From: Williamsia sp. 1135
GTDB taxonomy: Bacteria; Actinomycetota; Actinomycetes; Mycobacteriales; Mycobacteriaceae
Reading direction: 5' to 3'
Length of the DNA: 64,000 bases
NCBI RefSeq assembly: GCF_002095395.1
Contig: NZ_MJEI01000077.1
Span: 1-64,000, forward strand
The position numbers and the translations under genes are program-made. This document shows positions 1-7,709 of the stretch, piece after piece (within the stretch, counting starts at the first letter, position 1; every line of letters starts with the position of its first letter). Below the pieces are notes generated by a model that saw only the letters and a list, made by a program, of their open reading frames with translations, had not been told where the DNA came from and made no database searches.

Positions 1-849
1 TGACATCTCGTAGTCGATGGGACTGAGCATCCCGATCGTTGAGTGCCTCCGTCGAGTGTTGTAGTAGTCGAACCAATTGTCAACCGCAGCAACCAGTTCG
101 CTCTTGTAGACGTAGCTGTGGCGGTAGTAGTGCTCGTGCTTGAACGTCGACCACAGGCTCTCGGCACCGGCGTTGTCCCAGCACACCCCGGTCCGACCCA
201 TCGACCGAAGCAGACCGTACTTCCCGCAGGCATTCGTCATCAAGGACGATGTGTACTGAGATCCCCTGTCCGAGTGCATGATGATGCCCTTGGTTCGACC
301 GCGACGGGTACGAGCAGCCATATCGACCGCATCGGTCACCAAGTCAGCGCGCATGTGATCGGCCACAGCCCACCCCAACGCCCGCTTCGAATGCTCATCC
401 TTGATCACGCACAGATACATGTCTTCGCCACCGCAAGTCAGATATGTGATGTCCGACGTCCACACGGCGTCGGTGCGGCCCTGATCGAAGACGCGGTCGA
501 CCAGATCCGGCGGGAACGTCGCGAACGGATCGACGATCGTCGTCGGCGGCGAGAAGGTGCGCGGACTGATACCAGCTAGGCCCCGCTCGGCCATGATTTT
601 GGCGACGGTCTTCTCGGTGACGAACTCGCCCCGCGCGCGTAGCTCAGCGGTGATCCGCGGCGATCCGTAGACACCGTGGGAGTCTTCGTGGATCGAAGCG
701 ATTCGCACAGCCAACTCTTCCCGACGCTGCCTCTGTATCCCTAATTCTGTTGCCCTGGTTGACTTTAGATGCCGATAGTAACCCGAGGCTGACACACCCA
801 GCAGGGTGGCCATTCGACTGATTGCTGTGGTGGCGCACTCCGTGGCCAT
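1..849 (-). CDS. IS3-family transposase OrfB (integrase core), partial
   Basis: This is the catalytic half of an IS3-family transposase, which cuts and joins the ends of the element. Reading leftwards from ATG 849 the frame stays open to the window edge. It contains an HTH_21-like segment (GVYGSPRITAEL) and an rve integrase core with the DDE residues visible in WTSDITYL, HSDRGSQY and WDNAGAESL, then RRRHSTIGMLSPIDYE near the usual C-terminus. Only a few residues appear to be missing. It is probably made mainly as an OrfAB fusion through a -1 frameshift, because the same frame is open upstream of ATG 849 (EPSTVEKYAL). Confidence 0.92.
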   Translation of the reverse strand, partial: MATECATTAISRMATLLGVSASGYYRHLKSTRATELGIQRQRREELAVRIASIHEDSHGVYGSPRITAELRARGEFVTEKTVAKIMAERGLAGISPRTFSPPTTIVDPFATFPPDLVDRVFDQGRTDAVWTSDITYLTCGGEDMYLCVIKDEHSKRALGWAVADHMRADLVTDAVDMAARTRRGRTKGIIMHSDRGSQYTSSLMTNACGKYGLLRSMGRTGVCWDNAGAESLWSTFKHEHYYRHSYVYKSELVAAVDNWFDYYNTRRRHSTIGMLSPIDYEMS

Positions 850-863
850 CAACGCGTACTTCT

Positions 864-1169
864 CTACCGTTGATGGTTCGCCGCGAAGTACGCCGACGCT
901 TTTTTCAAGAATGCGATGTCCTTCTCCTGATCGGCGACCTGCCGGCGTAGCCGGGCAAGCTCGTCGCGCTCGACTGCGGTCAGTGGCTCATCGCCCTCTC
1001 GCCGCGCTGCGTCCAGGCGCCGGCGCTCATCAGCGACCCACCGCCCCAGCAGGCCTTCGTTGAGGCCGAGGTCTCGTGCGACCTCGGCGATGGATCGACC
1101 AGAATCGATCACTCGATGCGCAGCATCGACCTTGTACTCGGTCGTGAACGACCGACGCTTCCGCGACAT
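864..1169 (-). CDS. IS3-family transposase OrfA
   Basis: This 101-residue protein has the HTH_Tnp_1 fold of IS3 OrfA: KRRSFTTEYKVDAAHRVIDS, then SIAEVARDLGLNEGLLGRWV as helix-turn-helix, then a leucine-zipper-like ELARLRRQVADQEKDIAFLKKAS that mediates multimerisation. In IS3 elements OrfA binds the terminal repeats and regulates transposition. Its last codons overlap the upstream extension of the orfB frame, as expected for programmed frameshifting. The gene looks intact. Confidence 0.93.
   Translation of the reverse strand: MSRKRRSFTTEYKVDAAHRVIDSGRSIAEVARDLGLNEGLLGRWVADERRRLDAARREGDEPLTAVERDELARLRRQVADQEKDIAFLKKASAYFAANHQR
898..906 (-). promoter_or_regulatory. Putative -1 frameshift site of the IS3 transposase
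   Basis: On the minus strand orfA contains a run of six A followed by G (GAAAAAAGC) within the codons for LKKA. Slipping back one base leads directly into the frame that continues as OrfB. Such A-rich heptamers at this position are the usual way IS3 elements make OrfAB. The phase (AAA AAA G) is slightly different from the canonical A AAA AAG, so this is a likely rather than certain site. Confidence 0.5.
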
Positions 1170-1271
1170 GTGAACATCCTCCCAGCGGAACCGCTGATCC
1201 CGCTAGCTCGGTGTCCACTACCTGGGGGGAACCTCAGATCAAGGTTGACCGATGAGACGAAAGTCGACTGT

Positions 1272-1635
1272 GTGAGCGCTCCACGGAATAGTCGGGTGCC
1301 GAACCGCCGCGTCGCGGAAACCATTGCCGCCGACCTGCGTAGCTTGATCTTGGCAGCCGAGAGCTATCAACTTCCCACCCAAGATGAACTAGTCCGCGAT
1401 TTCGGGGTCAGCTACCCCTCAGTCCGCGAAGCATTGCGCATTCTGGAGACTGAGGGCCTGGTCACTGTTCGACAAGGAAGTGTTGGTGGCGCCGATATCC
1501 ATCGGCCCGACGGGTTTCGGCGGCTTATCACATTGGGCTCGCCCTGCAAGCCGCAGGTGCCACACTCCGCGATCTTGCACAAGGACTTTTGAAATTAGAG
1601 CCCACGATGGCGGCAAGATGCGGGACTCGACCATG
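1272..1635 (+). pseudogene. GntR/FadR-family regulator, frameshifted remnant
   Basis: From GTG 1272 the frame gives a convincing GntR winged helix: RRVAETIAADLRSLI, LPTQDELVRDFGVSYPSVRE, ALRILETEGLVTVRQGSVGG. After about residue 80 the frame changes to unrelated sequence and stops at 1592. A neighbouring frame resumes the expected helical ligand-binding domain (AYHIGLALQAAGATLRDLAQ, then GLLKLEPTMAARC) before it too degrades. FadR-type proteins are about 220-250 residues, so the effector domain is lost. The IS3 element ends some 35 bases upstream, so the gene is probably also cut off from its promoter. Confidence 0.75.
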
Positions 1636-1778
1636 TGACCGAACGTCAGGACCTCATTACGCATGCTCCGGACGTCAACACGAAGCATCACGTGGGGCAT
1701 CTGCGCCGAAATACGCGTACCGCTCAAAAGTATAACGCCCAGCCCCACCTGAAACGCCTCAGACTCACGCACATCTGC

Positions 1779-2021
1779 TTAACGCAGCGCTCCTGGCTTG
1801 GTGACGATCTTTGCCGCCCGGGGGCCGATGGTTGAATCGGGCGGCCACCCTGGCCAGTTCTCTTCGAGTTCGACGGTGTGGCCGGTAACGTGCCCCAGCC
1901 CGTGCAGCTGCACGATTCCGGGCAGATAGGGAAGCAGGGTTTCGTACGTCACCACCACGATCTCGTCTTCGGCTGTGCTGACTACTCGCACGTCGTGGCT
2001 GGCGTTGATCTGAATGATCAC
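1779..2021 (-). CDS. Small hypothetical protein, last gene of the monooxygenase operon
   Basis: An 80-residue product starting at GTG 2021, which overlaps the stop codon of the NIPSNAP gene, a sign of translational coupling. The sequence is rich in beta-forming segments (MIIQINASHDVRVVSTAED, IVVVTYETLLPYLPGIVQLH) and ends with PRAAKIVTKPGALR. I do not recognise a family. Its position as the seventh gene of the leftward operon suggests an accessory part of the same pathway. It could be a small ligand-binding or dimerisation protein, but nothing in the sequence shows that. Confidence 0.6.
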   Translation of the reverse strand: MIIQINASHDVRVVSTAEDEIVVVTYETLLPYLPGIVQLHGLGHVTGHTVELEENWPGWPPDSTIGPRAAKIVTKPGALR

Positions 2022-2347
2022 GGCGCTGCTTCGATGGGGTCGTCATCGATCACCCGCCGACGCATTCTCTGAATCAGTGCACCGTCCCTCTCGGCATCGG
2101 CGAATGCTTCTTGCCAGTCGGGATCTGACAGCATCTGGGTCCATTTGCTTTCCAGCTCTGCGAGATCGGCGAAGCGAAGGGTGTAGACCAATTCGCCAAA
2201 TGAGTTCTCGCCGATCAGTGTGCGGCCGGCGCTGACCAACTCCATGTCGTATCGGATGAACGTGGGGGCAGTGTGATTGTTGAACAGGTCGATGATTGCC
2301 GGTAGACGACCGGGTACGGCGACATACTCTCGGACTTCGAAGATCAT
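2018..2347 (-). CDS. NIPSNAP-family protein
   Basis: This 109-residue protein has the short ferredoxin-like barrel of the NIPSNAP/Dabb superfamily: it opens with MIFEVREYVAVPGRLPAIID and continues with ELVYTLRFADLAELESKW, a typical dimeric alpha+beta barrel pattern. Family members in actinobacteria are often found in catabolic operons, where their biochemical role is usually unknown. I chose ATG 2347 over an upstream in-frame ATG because this is where the family match begins and a purine-rich stretch precedes it. It is 22 bases downstream of the flavin reductase gene and overlaps the next gene. Confidence 0.75.
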   Translation of the reverse strand: MIFEVREYVAVPGRLPAIIDLFNNHTAPTFIRYDMELVSAGRTLIGENSFGELVYTLRFADLAELESKWTQMLSDPDWQEAFADAERDGALIQRMRRRVIDDDPIEAAP

Positions 2348-2369
2348 GGTGTTCCTTCGCTGCTGGCGG

Positions 2370-2936
2370 CTACGACTGCGGGGTGGACAGTTCGTGAAAT
2401 CGACTGGCATAGAATATGAGTGGGTCCTGTTCCTCCTCGGTGCGGTGCCCGAGGATACGCAGCAGGACGAACTCATGGTCGCCGGTGGTGGTCTCCACTT
2501 CGATTTCGCACTCGAGCCAGGCGGTGGCACCGTGCAGAAACAACGCCCCGCTGGGCCCTGTCTCCCAGCTCAAGCCGGCAAACCGGTCGACATTGCGGGC
2601 GGCGAGTTGTCGGCACGCTGCCTTCTGGTTGGCCCCCAACACTGACAGCCCGATGCGTGGACGCGAACGCAGCTCTGGCCACGTGGTCGACGATTTCTGA
2701 ACGAAGACGCCCACCAGTGGCGGCTCCAACGACACGTTGACGAAAGCGCTGACGGCCATGCCGATCGGTTGTTCAGATGAACCGGTGGCACACAGCGCGG
2801 TCACCCCGCTCGGGAACCGGCTGAATGTGGCTCGCAGTTCAACGGTGCCCACAATGCCGGCGGCGTCCTGCACGCTTCGGAGATGAGTGGATTCCACAAC
2901 GTGCCCTCTGACTTCCTTCTGCGTTTCAGAACACAT
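2370..2936 (-). CDS. Flavin reductase (HpaC-like) of a two-component monooxygenase
   Basis: About 188 residues with the FMN-binding split-barrel fold of NAD(P)H:flavin oxidoreductases: RATFSRFPSGVTALCATGS, then GMAVSAFVNVSLEPPLVGVF, then RPRIGLSVLGANQ. These enzymes supply free reduced FMN to a partner oxygenase; the obvious partner is the luciferase-like protein encoded at the head of this operon. ATG 2936 overlaps the end of the PRPP synthase gene; a GTG about 14 codons later is an alternative. The family assignment is firm, the partner is an inference from context. Confidence 0.85.
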   Translation of the reverse strand: MCSETQKEVRGHVVESTHLRSVQDAAGIVGTVELRATFSRFPSGVTALCATGSSEQPIGMAVSAFVNVSLEPPLVGVFVQKSSTTWPELRSRPRIGLSVLGANQKAACRQLAARNVDRFAGLSWETGPSGALFLHGATAWLECEIEVETTTGDHEFVLLRILGHRTEEEQDPLIFYASRFHELSTPQS

Positions 2937-3918
2937 GATTTTTCCCGCCGAATACTTCGCTGACCGAGTTGTCGGTGAAGATGCGGCCGATGGTGTCGGC
3001 CAACATCGGCGCGCAGGAAACCACATCGATGGTCGACGGGGCACCGGGGCGCAGCGGGATCGTGTCGGTGACAACGATGCGCTCGAACGGCGAATCGGAG
3101 AGGTTCTCGTACGCTCGTCCGCTGAATACCGCATGCGTGGCTGCGGCAAAGACCCGGCGACTTCCGGCCTGCTGCACCGCTTCCCCTGCCGCGCGTAGCG
3201 TGCCCGCGGTGTCGATGATGTCGTCGACGATGATCGCCGTCTTTCCCCGCACATCGCCGATCACATTGGTGATCTCAGCCACCTGCTGCTGGGGGCGTTC
3301 CTTGTCCATGATCGCCAGGCCGGCGCCGATCCGGGTGGCGAACTGTTTGTTGAGCTTCACCCGTCCGGCATCAGGTGCGACCACCACCAGATCATCATCA
3401 AGATCGGCAAAATGGTCGGCGAGCATCATCAGCGCAGTCATGTGGTCAACCGGGATACTGAAGAAGCCCTGGAGCTGACCAGCATGCAGGTCCATGGTGA
3501 GCACTCGGTCAACGCCGGTTGCCTCCAAGATGCGTGCAACCATTCGCGCCGAAATCGGCTCTCGCGGAGCAGATTTCTTGTCCTGGCGGGAATACCCGAA
3601 CCACGGTGTCACGGCCACCACGCGGTGGGCACTCGCACCGACGGCAGCATCGATCATGACCAGCAGCTCGACAAGTGCATCGTTGGCATTGAGGCCCTCT
3701 TCAGGATTTGCGCACATCGGCTGAATCAGAAACACGTCTGCCCCACGAACAGACTCGTCGAACCGGCAGTACACCTCGCCGCTCGAGAAGGTCTTGAGGG
3801 TGATCATTCCGAGGTCGACCTGGAGGTGCGAGGCAATCGACGCGGCCAGGGCCGGGTTGGCTCTGCCCGAGAACATCATCAACTTCTTCTGAAAACCGAA
3901 GGGGAGAGAGGTCGTCAT
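2926..3918 (-). CDS. prs: Ribose-phosphate pyrophosphokinase (PRPP synthase), accessory copy
   Basis: Makes 5-phosphoribosyl-1-pyrophosphate from ribose-5-phosphate and ATP. The 330-residue protein has all class I landmarks: an N-terminal MMFSGRANPALAASIAS, the flexible-loop region FGYSRQDKKSAPREPISA, the DLHAGQLQGFF segment, and the PRPP loop VVDDIIDTAGTL near residue 225. A housekeeping prs is normally elsewhere in a genome beside glmU, so a second copy inside a catabolic operon directly after ribokinase suggests local PRPP production for a dedicated phosphoribosyltransferase, for which the NAMPT-like enzyme at 12700 is the candidate. Confidence 0.93.
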   Translation of the reverse strand: MTTSLPFGFQKKLMMFSGRANPALAASIASHLQVDLGMITLKTFSSGEVYCRFDESVRGADVFLIQPMCANPEEGLNANDALVELLVMIDAAVGASAHRVVAVTPWFGYSRQDKKSAPREPISARMVARILEATGVDRVLTMDLHAGQLQGFFSIPVDHMTALMMLADHFADLDDDLVVVAPDAGRVKLNKQFATRIGAGLAIMDKERPQQQVAEITNVIGDVRGKTAIIVDDIIDTAGTLRAAGEAVQQAGSRRVFAAATHAVFSGRAYENLSDSPFERIVVTDTIPLRPGAPSTIDVVSCAPMLADTIGRIFTDNSVSEVFGGKNHVF

Positions 3919-4008
3919 GGTGGTCTTTCCGAGTAGTTGTCACGGGTGTCATAGGTTGTCACTGGGCGGCTGTGGCCGTTCCGATGTTCAGCCTGTAGAA
4001 GGGCACGA

Positions 4009-4932
4009 TCACAGACGAGCCGCGTCGACCTCCTCTGCCGAAGGCATGCCACTCCGGGCGCCACTGTGGCGCACGGATAGAGATGCTGCTGCCACGGCTC
4101 GGGTACTGGCTGCGGTAAGAGTCATTCCTACCGAAAGGCCTGCTGCGAGAACGCCATTGAACGTATCTCCGGCGCCGGTGGTATCGCGGACGTCTGGCAC
4201 CGCCACAGCTGGGATCGGTCCGGTTGTACCGTCCGGGGAGGCGACAAGCGCTCCGCCGGCACCCAGAGTGACGGCCAGGCGGGCACCGGTGGCCTGCGCG
4301 ACCCTTACTGCGGCATCGGCGATGTCGCTGTACGGGACTGCAAGCACGTTGCACAGGTCGCGCAGCTCGGAGGCATTGGGGGTCAGGATCGACGCGGTGT
4401 GCGCGGCCGCGACGAGGTCGGTGCGCATGGGTGCAGGATTGAGCACGCAGAGCAGTCGTAGATCACGGGCCGTGGTGACCGCCGCTTCGACCGCCGCCGA
4501 GGAGATTTCTGTACTGACCAGCACGCAACTGGCCCAGCCTGCGGCACGGATGACGCCGGACCGAACGAGCGCCGGGTCGACGACGGCGTTGGCTCCCGCA
4601 GCTACTGCGATCTGGTTTTCTCCCGCACTGTCGACGACGATCAGGGCGGTGCCGGTCGCAACGTCCTCGAGTACTGCGACGTCGACGACGTCGATGTTCG
4701 CGCTGCGCAGGTCGGCCAGCGCCTCGCGCCCCAGATCGTCGGATCCGACAGCGCCGCAATAGCGAACCGGTGCGTTCATGCGAGCAGCGGCGATTGCGGC
4801 ATTGGCGCCCTTGCCGCCTCCGAACTTGTCGAGACGAGGACCGACCACGGTCTCGCCCGGGCCAGGCAACCGATCCGCGACAACCACGAGGTCGACGTTG
4901 AGTGCGCCGATCACCAGGACCCCGTCGTTCAT
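4009..4932 (-). CDS. rbsK: Ribokinase (PfkB family)
   Basis: Phosphorylates ribose to ribose-5-phosphate. The 307-residue protein opens with VIGALNVDLVVVADRLPGPG, has the sugar-site glycine stretch KFGGGKGANAAIAAARM, the LNPAP and TPNASEL segments, and the catalytic anion-hole motif DTTGAGDTFNGVLAAGL near residue 250. ATG 4932 was preferred over GTG 4938 because GGGGAG lies at good distance. It precedes the PRPP synthase gene, so the two would convert ribose to PRPP in two steps. Another nucleoside-linked sugar substrate is possible. Confidence 0.9.
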   Translation of the reverse strand: MNDGVLVIGALNVDLVVVADRLPGPGETVVGPRLDKFGGGKGANAAIAAARMNAPVRYCGAVGSDDLGREALADLRSANIDVVDVAVLEDVATGTALIVVDSAGENQIAVAAGANAVVDPALVRSGVIRAAGWASCVLVSTEISSAAVEAAVTTARDLRLLCVLNPAPMRTDLVAAAHTASILTPNASELRDLCNVLAVPYSDIADAAVRVAQATGARLAVTLGAGGALVASPDGTTGPIPAVAVPDVRDTTGAGDTFNGVLAAGLSVGMTLTAASTRAVAAASLSVRHSGARSGMPSAEEVDAARL

Positions 4933-4971
4933 TGCCACTCCCCGGGACTTGTCGCCACAACCGCCACTTGG

Positions 4972-5727
4972 CTAGGACCGTCCACTGGCCCACGACAGAA
5001 TCGAGTTCCACAAAATCGGGTAGCCAGTCCACTCGACGAACTCTGGCGGCGCCCAGTGTGGGGCGAGGTCCGAGGTGAAAGCGACCGCGCGACCCGCGCC
5101 GAATCCACCGGTGACCAGGATGGGATCATCCCCACTACGGGCGATGACTTCGGCAGTGTCGTCGGCGATCACTCGGTTGTATCCCAAGAGCGGCGGCCAA
5201 TCTCCAGGTGTTGCGCCGAGTACGGCGTGTTCAGGCGCACAAACCTCGACCTTGCAGCCCTCGGGGACCTCGATCCGGTCGTCATACGGCAGCATGGTCA
5301 CCGGCAGAACGTTGGCGAGTGGGGTCATACCGAATCGAGCCTTGCCGTCGATCCCGGTGAAGGAAAGATAGCCCCCGATCATGACCAGTCCGCCGCCTCG
5401 GCCCACGTAGTCTGCCACCACGCCGAGCCGGTTGGGTGAAGTTTGCGAGCGCAGGAAGGTCTCATCGGGAAGCTGAAACGAGTTCGAGCCGATATCGGAG
5501 ATGACCACCACGTCGTACTCGTCGATCTCGTGCGCGGATGTAGGAAATCGCGACGAAATCTCGTGTCCGCGCACGTAGTTGACGGTGTGGCCGTCTGAGG
5601 CGAGATTGTCGAGGAAGGTGGTGGCGCCTTCCTCGTACTCAGTCGAGTGAAACTGGTCGAAACCTTTCATATGGATCGTGTGTTTGATCCACGATTCACC
5701 GGCGAAGAGGATGTTGAGTGGTTCCAT
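4972..5727 (-). CDS. Class I glutamine amidotransferase-like protein (STM3548/ThuA-like)
   Basis: A 251-residue protein with the Rossmann-like GATase1 fold of putative cytoplasmic amidotransferases: MEPLNILFAGESWIKHTIHM, EYDVVVISDIGSNSF, YVGRGGGLVMIGGYLSF, and a late GGFGAGRAVAFTSDLAPHW near residue 220. The usual nucleophile-elbow cysteine of true amidotransferases is not evident, as in many members of this branch, so the activity is unknown. The start at ATG 5727 has a strong AGGAG. It lies between the luciferase-like gene and ribokinase. Family known, function unassigned. Confidence 0.75.
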   Translation of the reverse strand: MEPLNILFAGESWIKHTIHMKGFDQFHSTEYEEGATTFLDNLASDGHTVNYVRGHEISSRFPTSAHEIDEYDVVVISDIGSNSFQLPDETFLRSQTSPNRLGVVADYVGRGGGLVMIGGYLSFTGIDGKARFGMTPLANVLPVTMLPYDDRIEVPEGCKVEVCAPEHAVLGATPGDWPPLLGYNRVIADDTAEVIARSGDDPILVTGGFGAGRAVAFTSDLAPHWAPPEFVEWTGYPILWNSILSWASGRS

Positions 5728-5840
5728 GGTGTTCTCCTGTGTGGCGTCAGGGTTCGGGCAGAAGTCCCGGAGGTAGGTCGAGGTATTTGGGTCGCGCATC
5801 GTCAACCCGACTTCGAGTTTGTGGGGAACTCGACTGGGGC

Positions 5841-6932
5841 TCAGGAGAACTCGGGAAGAACTTCTCTGGCCATGAATTCCATGTTCTTGATGACGGCCCC
5901 GATGGGCTGGCCGACGGCGACCAGACACGCCATGTGGTCGACACCGAGTGCCTCGTAAGATTTGAACCTCTCGATCATTCGATCGGGCGTGGTGAGGATC
6001 GGGTCAGCATACTTTTCGAAAAGCCCATCCTTGGAGACCGACTCCTGTGCGGGTACCATTGCGCCGGCCCTGACCACAGAGTCGTCCTTTTCGCCGTCGG
6101 CGCGTGCTGCCAGTCGTTCTTCCTTGGTCTTGTTGCTGTTGCTGCCGGCATGCACCAAGGTGAGGTAGTAGTTGTATTCACTGAGCACATCATCGAAATA
6201 CTCGGTGGCTTCTTCTTCTGTGCTTCCGAGCCACGTGTGACGCAGGGCCATGACCTGCTGGCGGGCCAGGCCGGTCTTGTCGATTTCGTCGTTGTAGGCC
6301 TCCAGCAGCGCTTCAAGATCGCCGTAGGGCTCGAAATTGCCATAGTTCGGTGCCGTGATCAGATTGGTGCCTTGATGCGCGACGCGGCGTACTCCGTCGA
6401 TACTTTGCGAGGCGGTCCACAACTCGGGGTGGGGATCTGAGGCCGGCTTGGGAACGAGCGTGGTCGGCGGGAACGAGAAGTACTTGCCTTCGTATGACAC
6501 GTCGTCCTCCATCCACACCCGTTTGATTATCTCCAGGGACTCCTCGTAGATTTCGCGCGAGTCCTTCGGGTCGATGCCGATGCGATCGAGAGGGTAACGA
6601 CTGCCTCCGCGAGCCACCCCGATGCCGATGCGACCAGGTGCCATCTGGTCGAGGAAGCTCATCTCCGATGCGATGAGCAGTGGGTTGTAGTACGGAAGCA
6701 CCACGATGCCGGGCATGATCCGCAAACGCTTGGTACGCGCTGCAGCCAAAGCGCTGAACATCATCGACGAAGGATTGCTCACGTAATTCTGAAAGTGGTT
6801 CTCGTTGACCGTGACGCCCTCGAAACCGAGATTCTCCGCCGCGTCGACGATGCTGAGCATGTCGTTGAGGAGCTCTGACCACGGACGGTTCATGTCGCGG
6901 TAAAAGAACGGTGTTGTGAACCAGATCTTCAT
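5841..6932 (-). CDS. LLM-class (luciferase-like) flavin-dependent monooxygenase
   Basis: A 363-residue TIM-barrel oxygenase of the bacterial luciferase group, expected to use reduced FMN and O2 to oxidise or open an organic substrate. Seen: an N-terminal WFTTPFFYRDMN, NLGFEGVTVNENHFQ, the SNPSSMMFSALAAARTKRLR segment, and PGRIGIGVARGGSRYPLDRI, all typical of the family. It is first in the leftward operon, with a flavin reductase five genes on. Two-component LLM enzymes of this kind act in N-heterocycle catabolism in actinobacteria (for example pyridine), which fits the neighbouring amidohydrolase and aldehyde dehydrogenase; the real substrate is unknown. Confidence 0.85.
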   Translation of the reverse strand: MKIWFTTPFFYRDMNRPWSELLNDMLSIVDAAENLGFEGVTVNENHFQNYVSNPSSMMFSALAAARTKRLRIMPGIVVLPYYNPLLIASEMSFLDQMAPGRIGIGVARGGSRYPLDRIGIDPKDSREIYEESLEIIKRVWMEDDVSYEGKYFSFPPTTLVPKPASDPHPELWTASQSIDGVRRVAHQGTNLITAPNYGNFEPYGDLEALLEAYNDEIDKTGLARQQVMALRHTWLGSTEEEATEYFDDVLSEYNYYLTLVHAGSNSNKTKEERLAARADGEKDDSVVRAGAMVPAQESVSKDGLFEKYADPILTTPDRMIERFKSYEALGVDHMACLVAVGQPIGAVIKNMEFMAREVLPEFS

Positions 6933-7036
6933 GAAATGTAATCCCCTCTATACCGGTGGAATGTCTTGTTCAGGTGGGGCCCGATCTTCAGGCCCCAGCC
7001 CTGCGCCGCCGAGGCCGTCGATATCTTGAAGCCTCG

Positions 7037-7065
7037 TGATAAAGACCCAAACCTCAGGCGGTCAA
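7037..7065 (-). promoter_or_regulatory. Candidate promoter of the leftward monooxygenase operon
   Basis: On the minus strand TTGACC (7065-7060) is followed after 17 bases by TTATCA (7042-7037). It lies about 105 bases upstream of the monooxygenase ATG, directly beside the operator-like palindrome at 7072-7085. The -10 match is weak, so confidence is modest. Confidence 0.4.
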
Positions 7066-7071
7066 CGCCAA

Positions 7072-7085
7072 TAGAAACGATTCTA
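7072..7085. promoter_or_regulatory. LacI-type operator, copy 1 (TAGAAACGATTCTA)
   Basis: A 14-base near-palindrome with arms TAGAA and TTCTA around a central CG, the form typical of LacI-family operators. It is identical to the site at 7579 and lies upstream of the leftward operon. The regulator encoded at 10893-11918 is the natural candidate to bind it. Confidence 0.7.
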
Positions 7086-7578
7086 TCATGGCGGGTCCTC
7101 CGCTGTACATATCGATGCGCAGATAGGCTCGGATCACACCCGCACCCCAGGTCCCTACCGAGGACCTACTCGACGACTCCGTAACCCCCGCAGATGATTT
7201 GGACGACACCGGCCCGGCCGGCCTCAAGTCACGGCGGTGTTCTCGTGATAGATAAAGCACACGACGAACAACGCAGCCGGCAGAAGCCCCGGTCCGAGTG
7301 GTCATCCACCACCCGCAGAATAATCGATTCTTCGGGTGCTCGCCACACGAGAGGAGAACGACCTTCGAGGCCGCCGGCCCCAGCCGATGCGGTGCCACAA
7401 CAGGCACCTCAGTCTGACGCTGCGGCGCACGTCACGGGCTGGTATCTTCACAACCACGAAAACGGACGCGACGGCCCCCTCTCAGCTCACGAACCCACGT
7501 TGAGGGGCGGCGCCGATCCCACCTACGGAATCGCAACGAGTTCTGCTACCTGCGGTTGCCAGGGAATACGTTTGGGTG

Positions 7579-7592
7579 TAGAAACGATTCTA
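7579..7592. promoter_or_regulatory. LacI-type operator, copy 2 (TAGAAACGATTCTA)
   Basis: An exact copy of the 7072 site, placed about 118 bases before the aldehyde dehydrogenase start codon. Two identical 14-base matches at both sides of a divergent intergenic region are unlikely by chance. Confidence 0.7.
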
Positions 7593-7709
7593 GCCTGTGG
7601 TCGTGAAGGCGAGTCGGCCTTTGGCCCCCGCCGCTGCGTAGGTATGAGGATGACCCTTGCGTTGCCTGAGCTGACGTGACATCGCCACCTAGATGAATAG
7701 GAAACGAGA

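Larger units (their letters stand above)
1..1236 (-). mobile_element. IS3-family insertion sequence, left end outside window
   Basis: The two overlapping transposase frames orfA and orfB occupy this stretch on the minus strand. Upstream of orfA the minus strand reads TGAGGTTCCCCCCAGGTAG followed by TGGACACCGAGC, which resembles IS3-family terminal repeats that begin with TG; this puts the right end near 1236. The opposite end lies before position 1, so neither the partner repeat nor a target duplication can be checked. The element sits about 35 bases before the start of a broken GntR gene. Confidence 0.85.
6933..7709. other. Divergent intergenic region with two operator-like sites
   Basis: About 780 bases separate the divergent monooxygenase and aldehyde dehydrogenase genes. 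No convincing gene is present. The stretch holds two identical 14-base sites (7072-7085 and 7579-7592), one about 140 bases from each start codon, and a plausible leftward promoter next to the first. The size suggests two separately controlled promoters rather than one shared operator. Confidence 0.7.

Noticed and set aside
43-579. Plus-strand frame of 178 codons
   Set aside because: It is the antisense of the IS3 orfB transposase, whose DDE motifs are clear on the minus strand.
5718-6440. Plus-strand frame of 240 codons
   Set aside because: It is the antisense of the luciferase-like monooxygenase gene and shows no protein family features.
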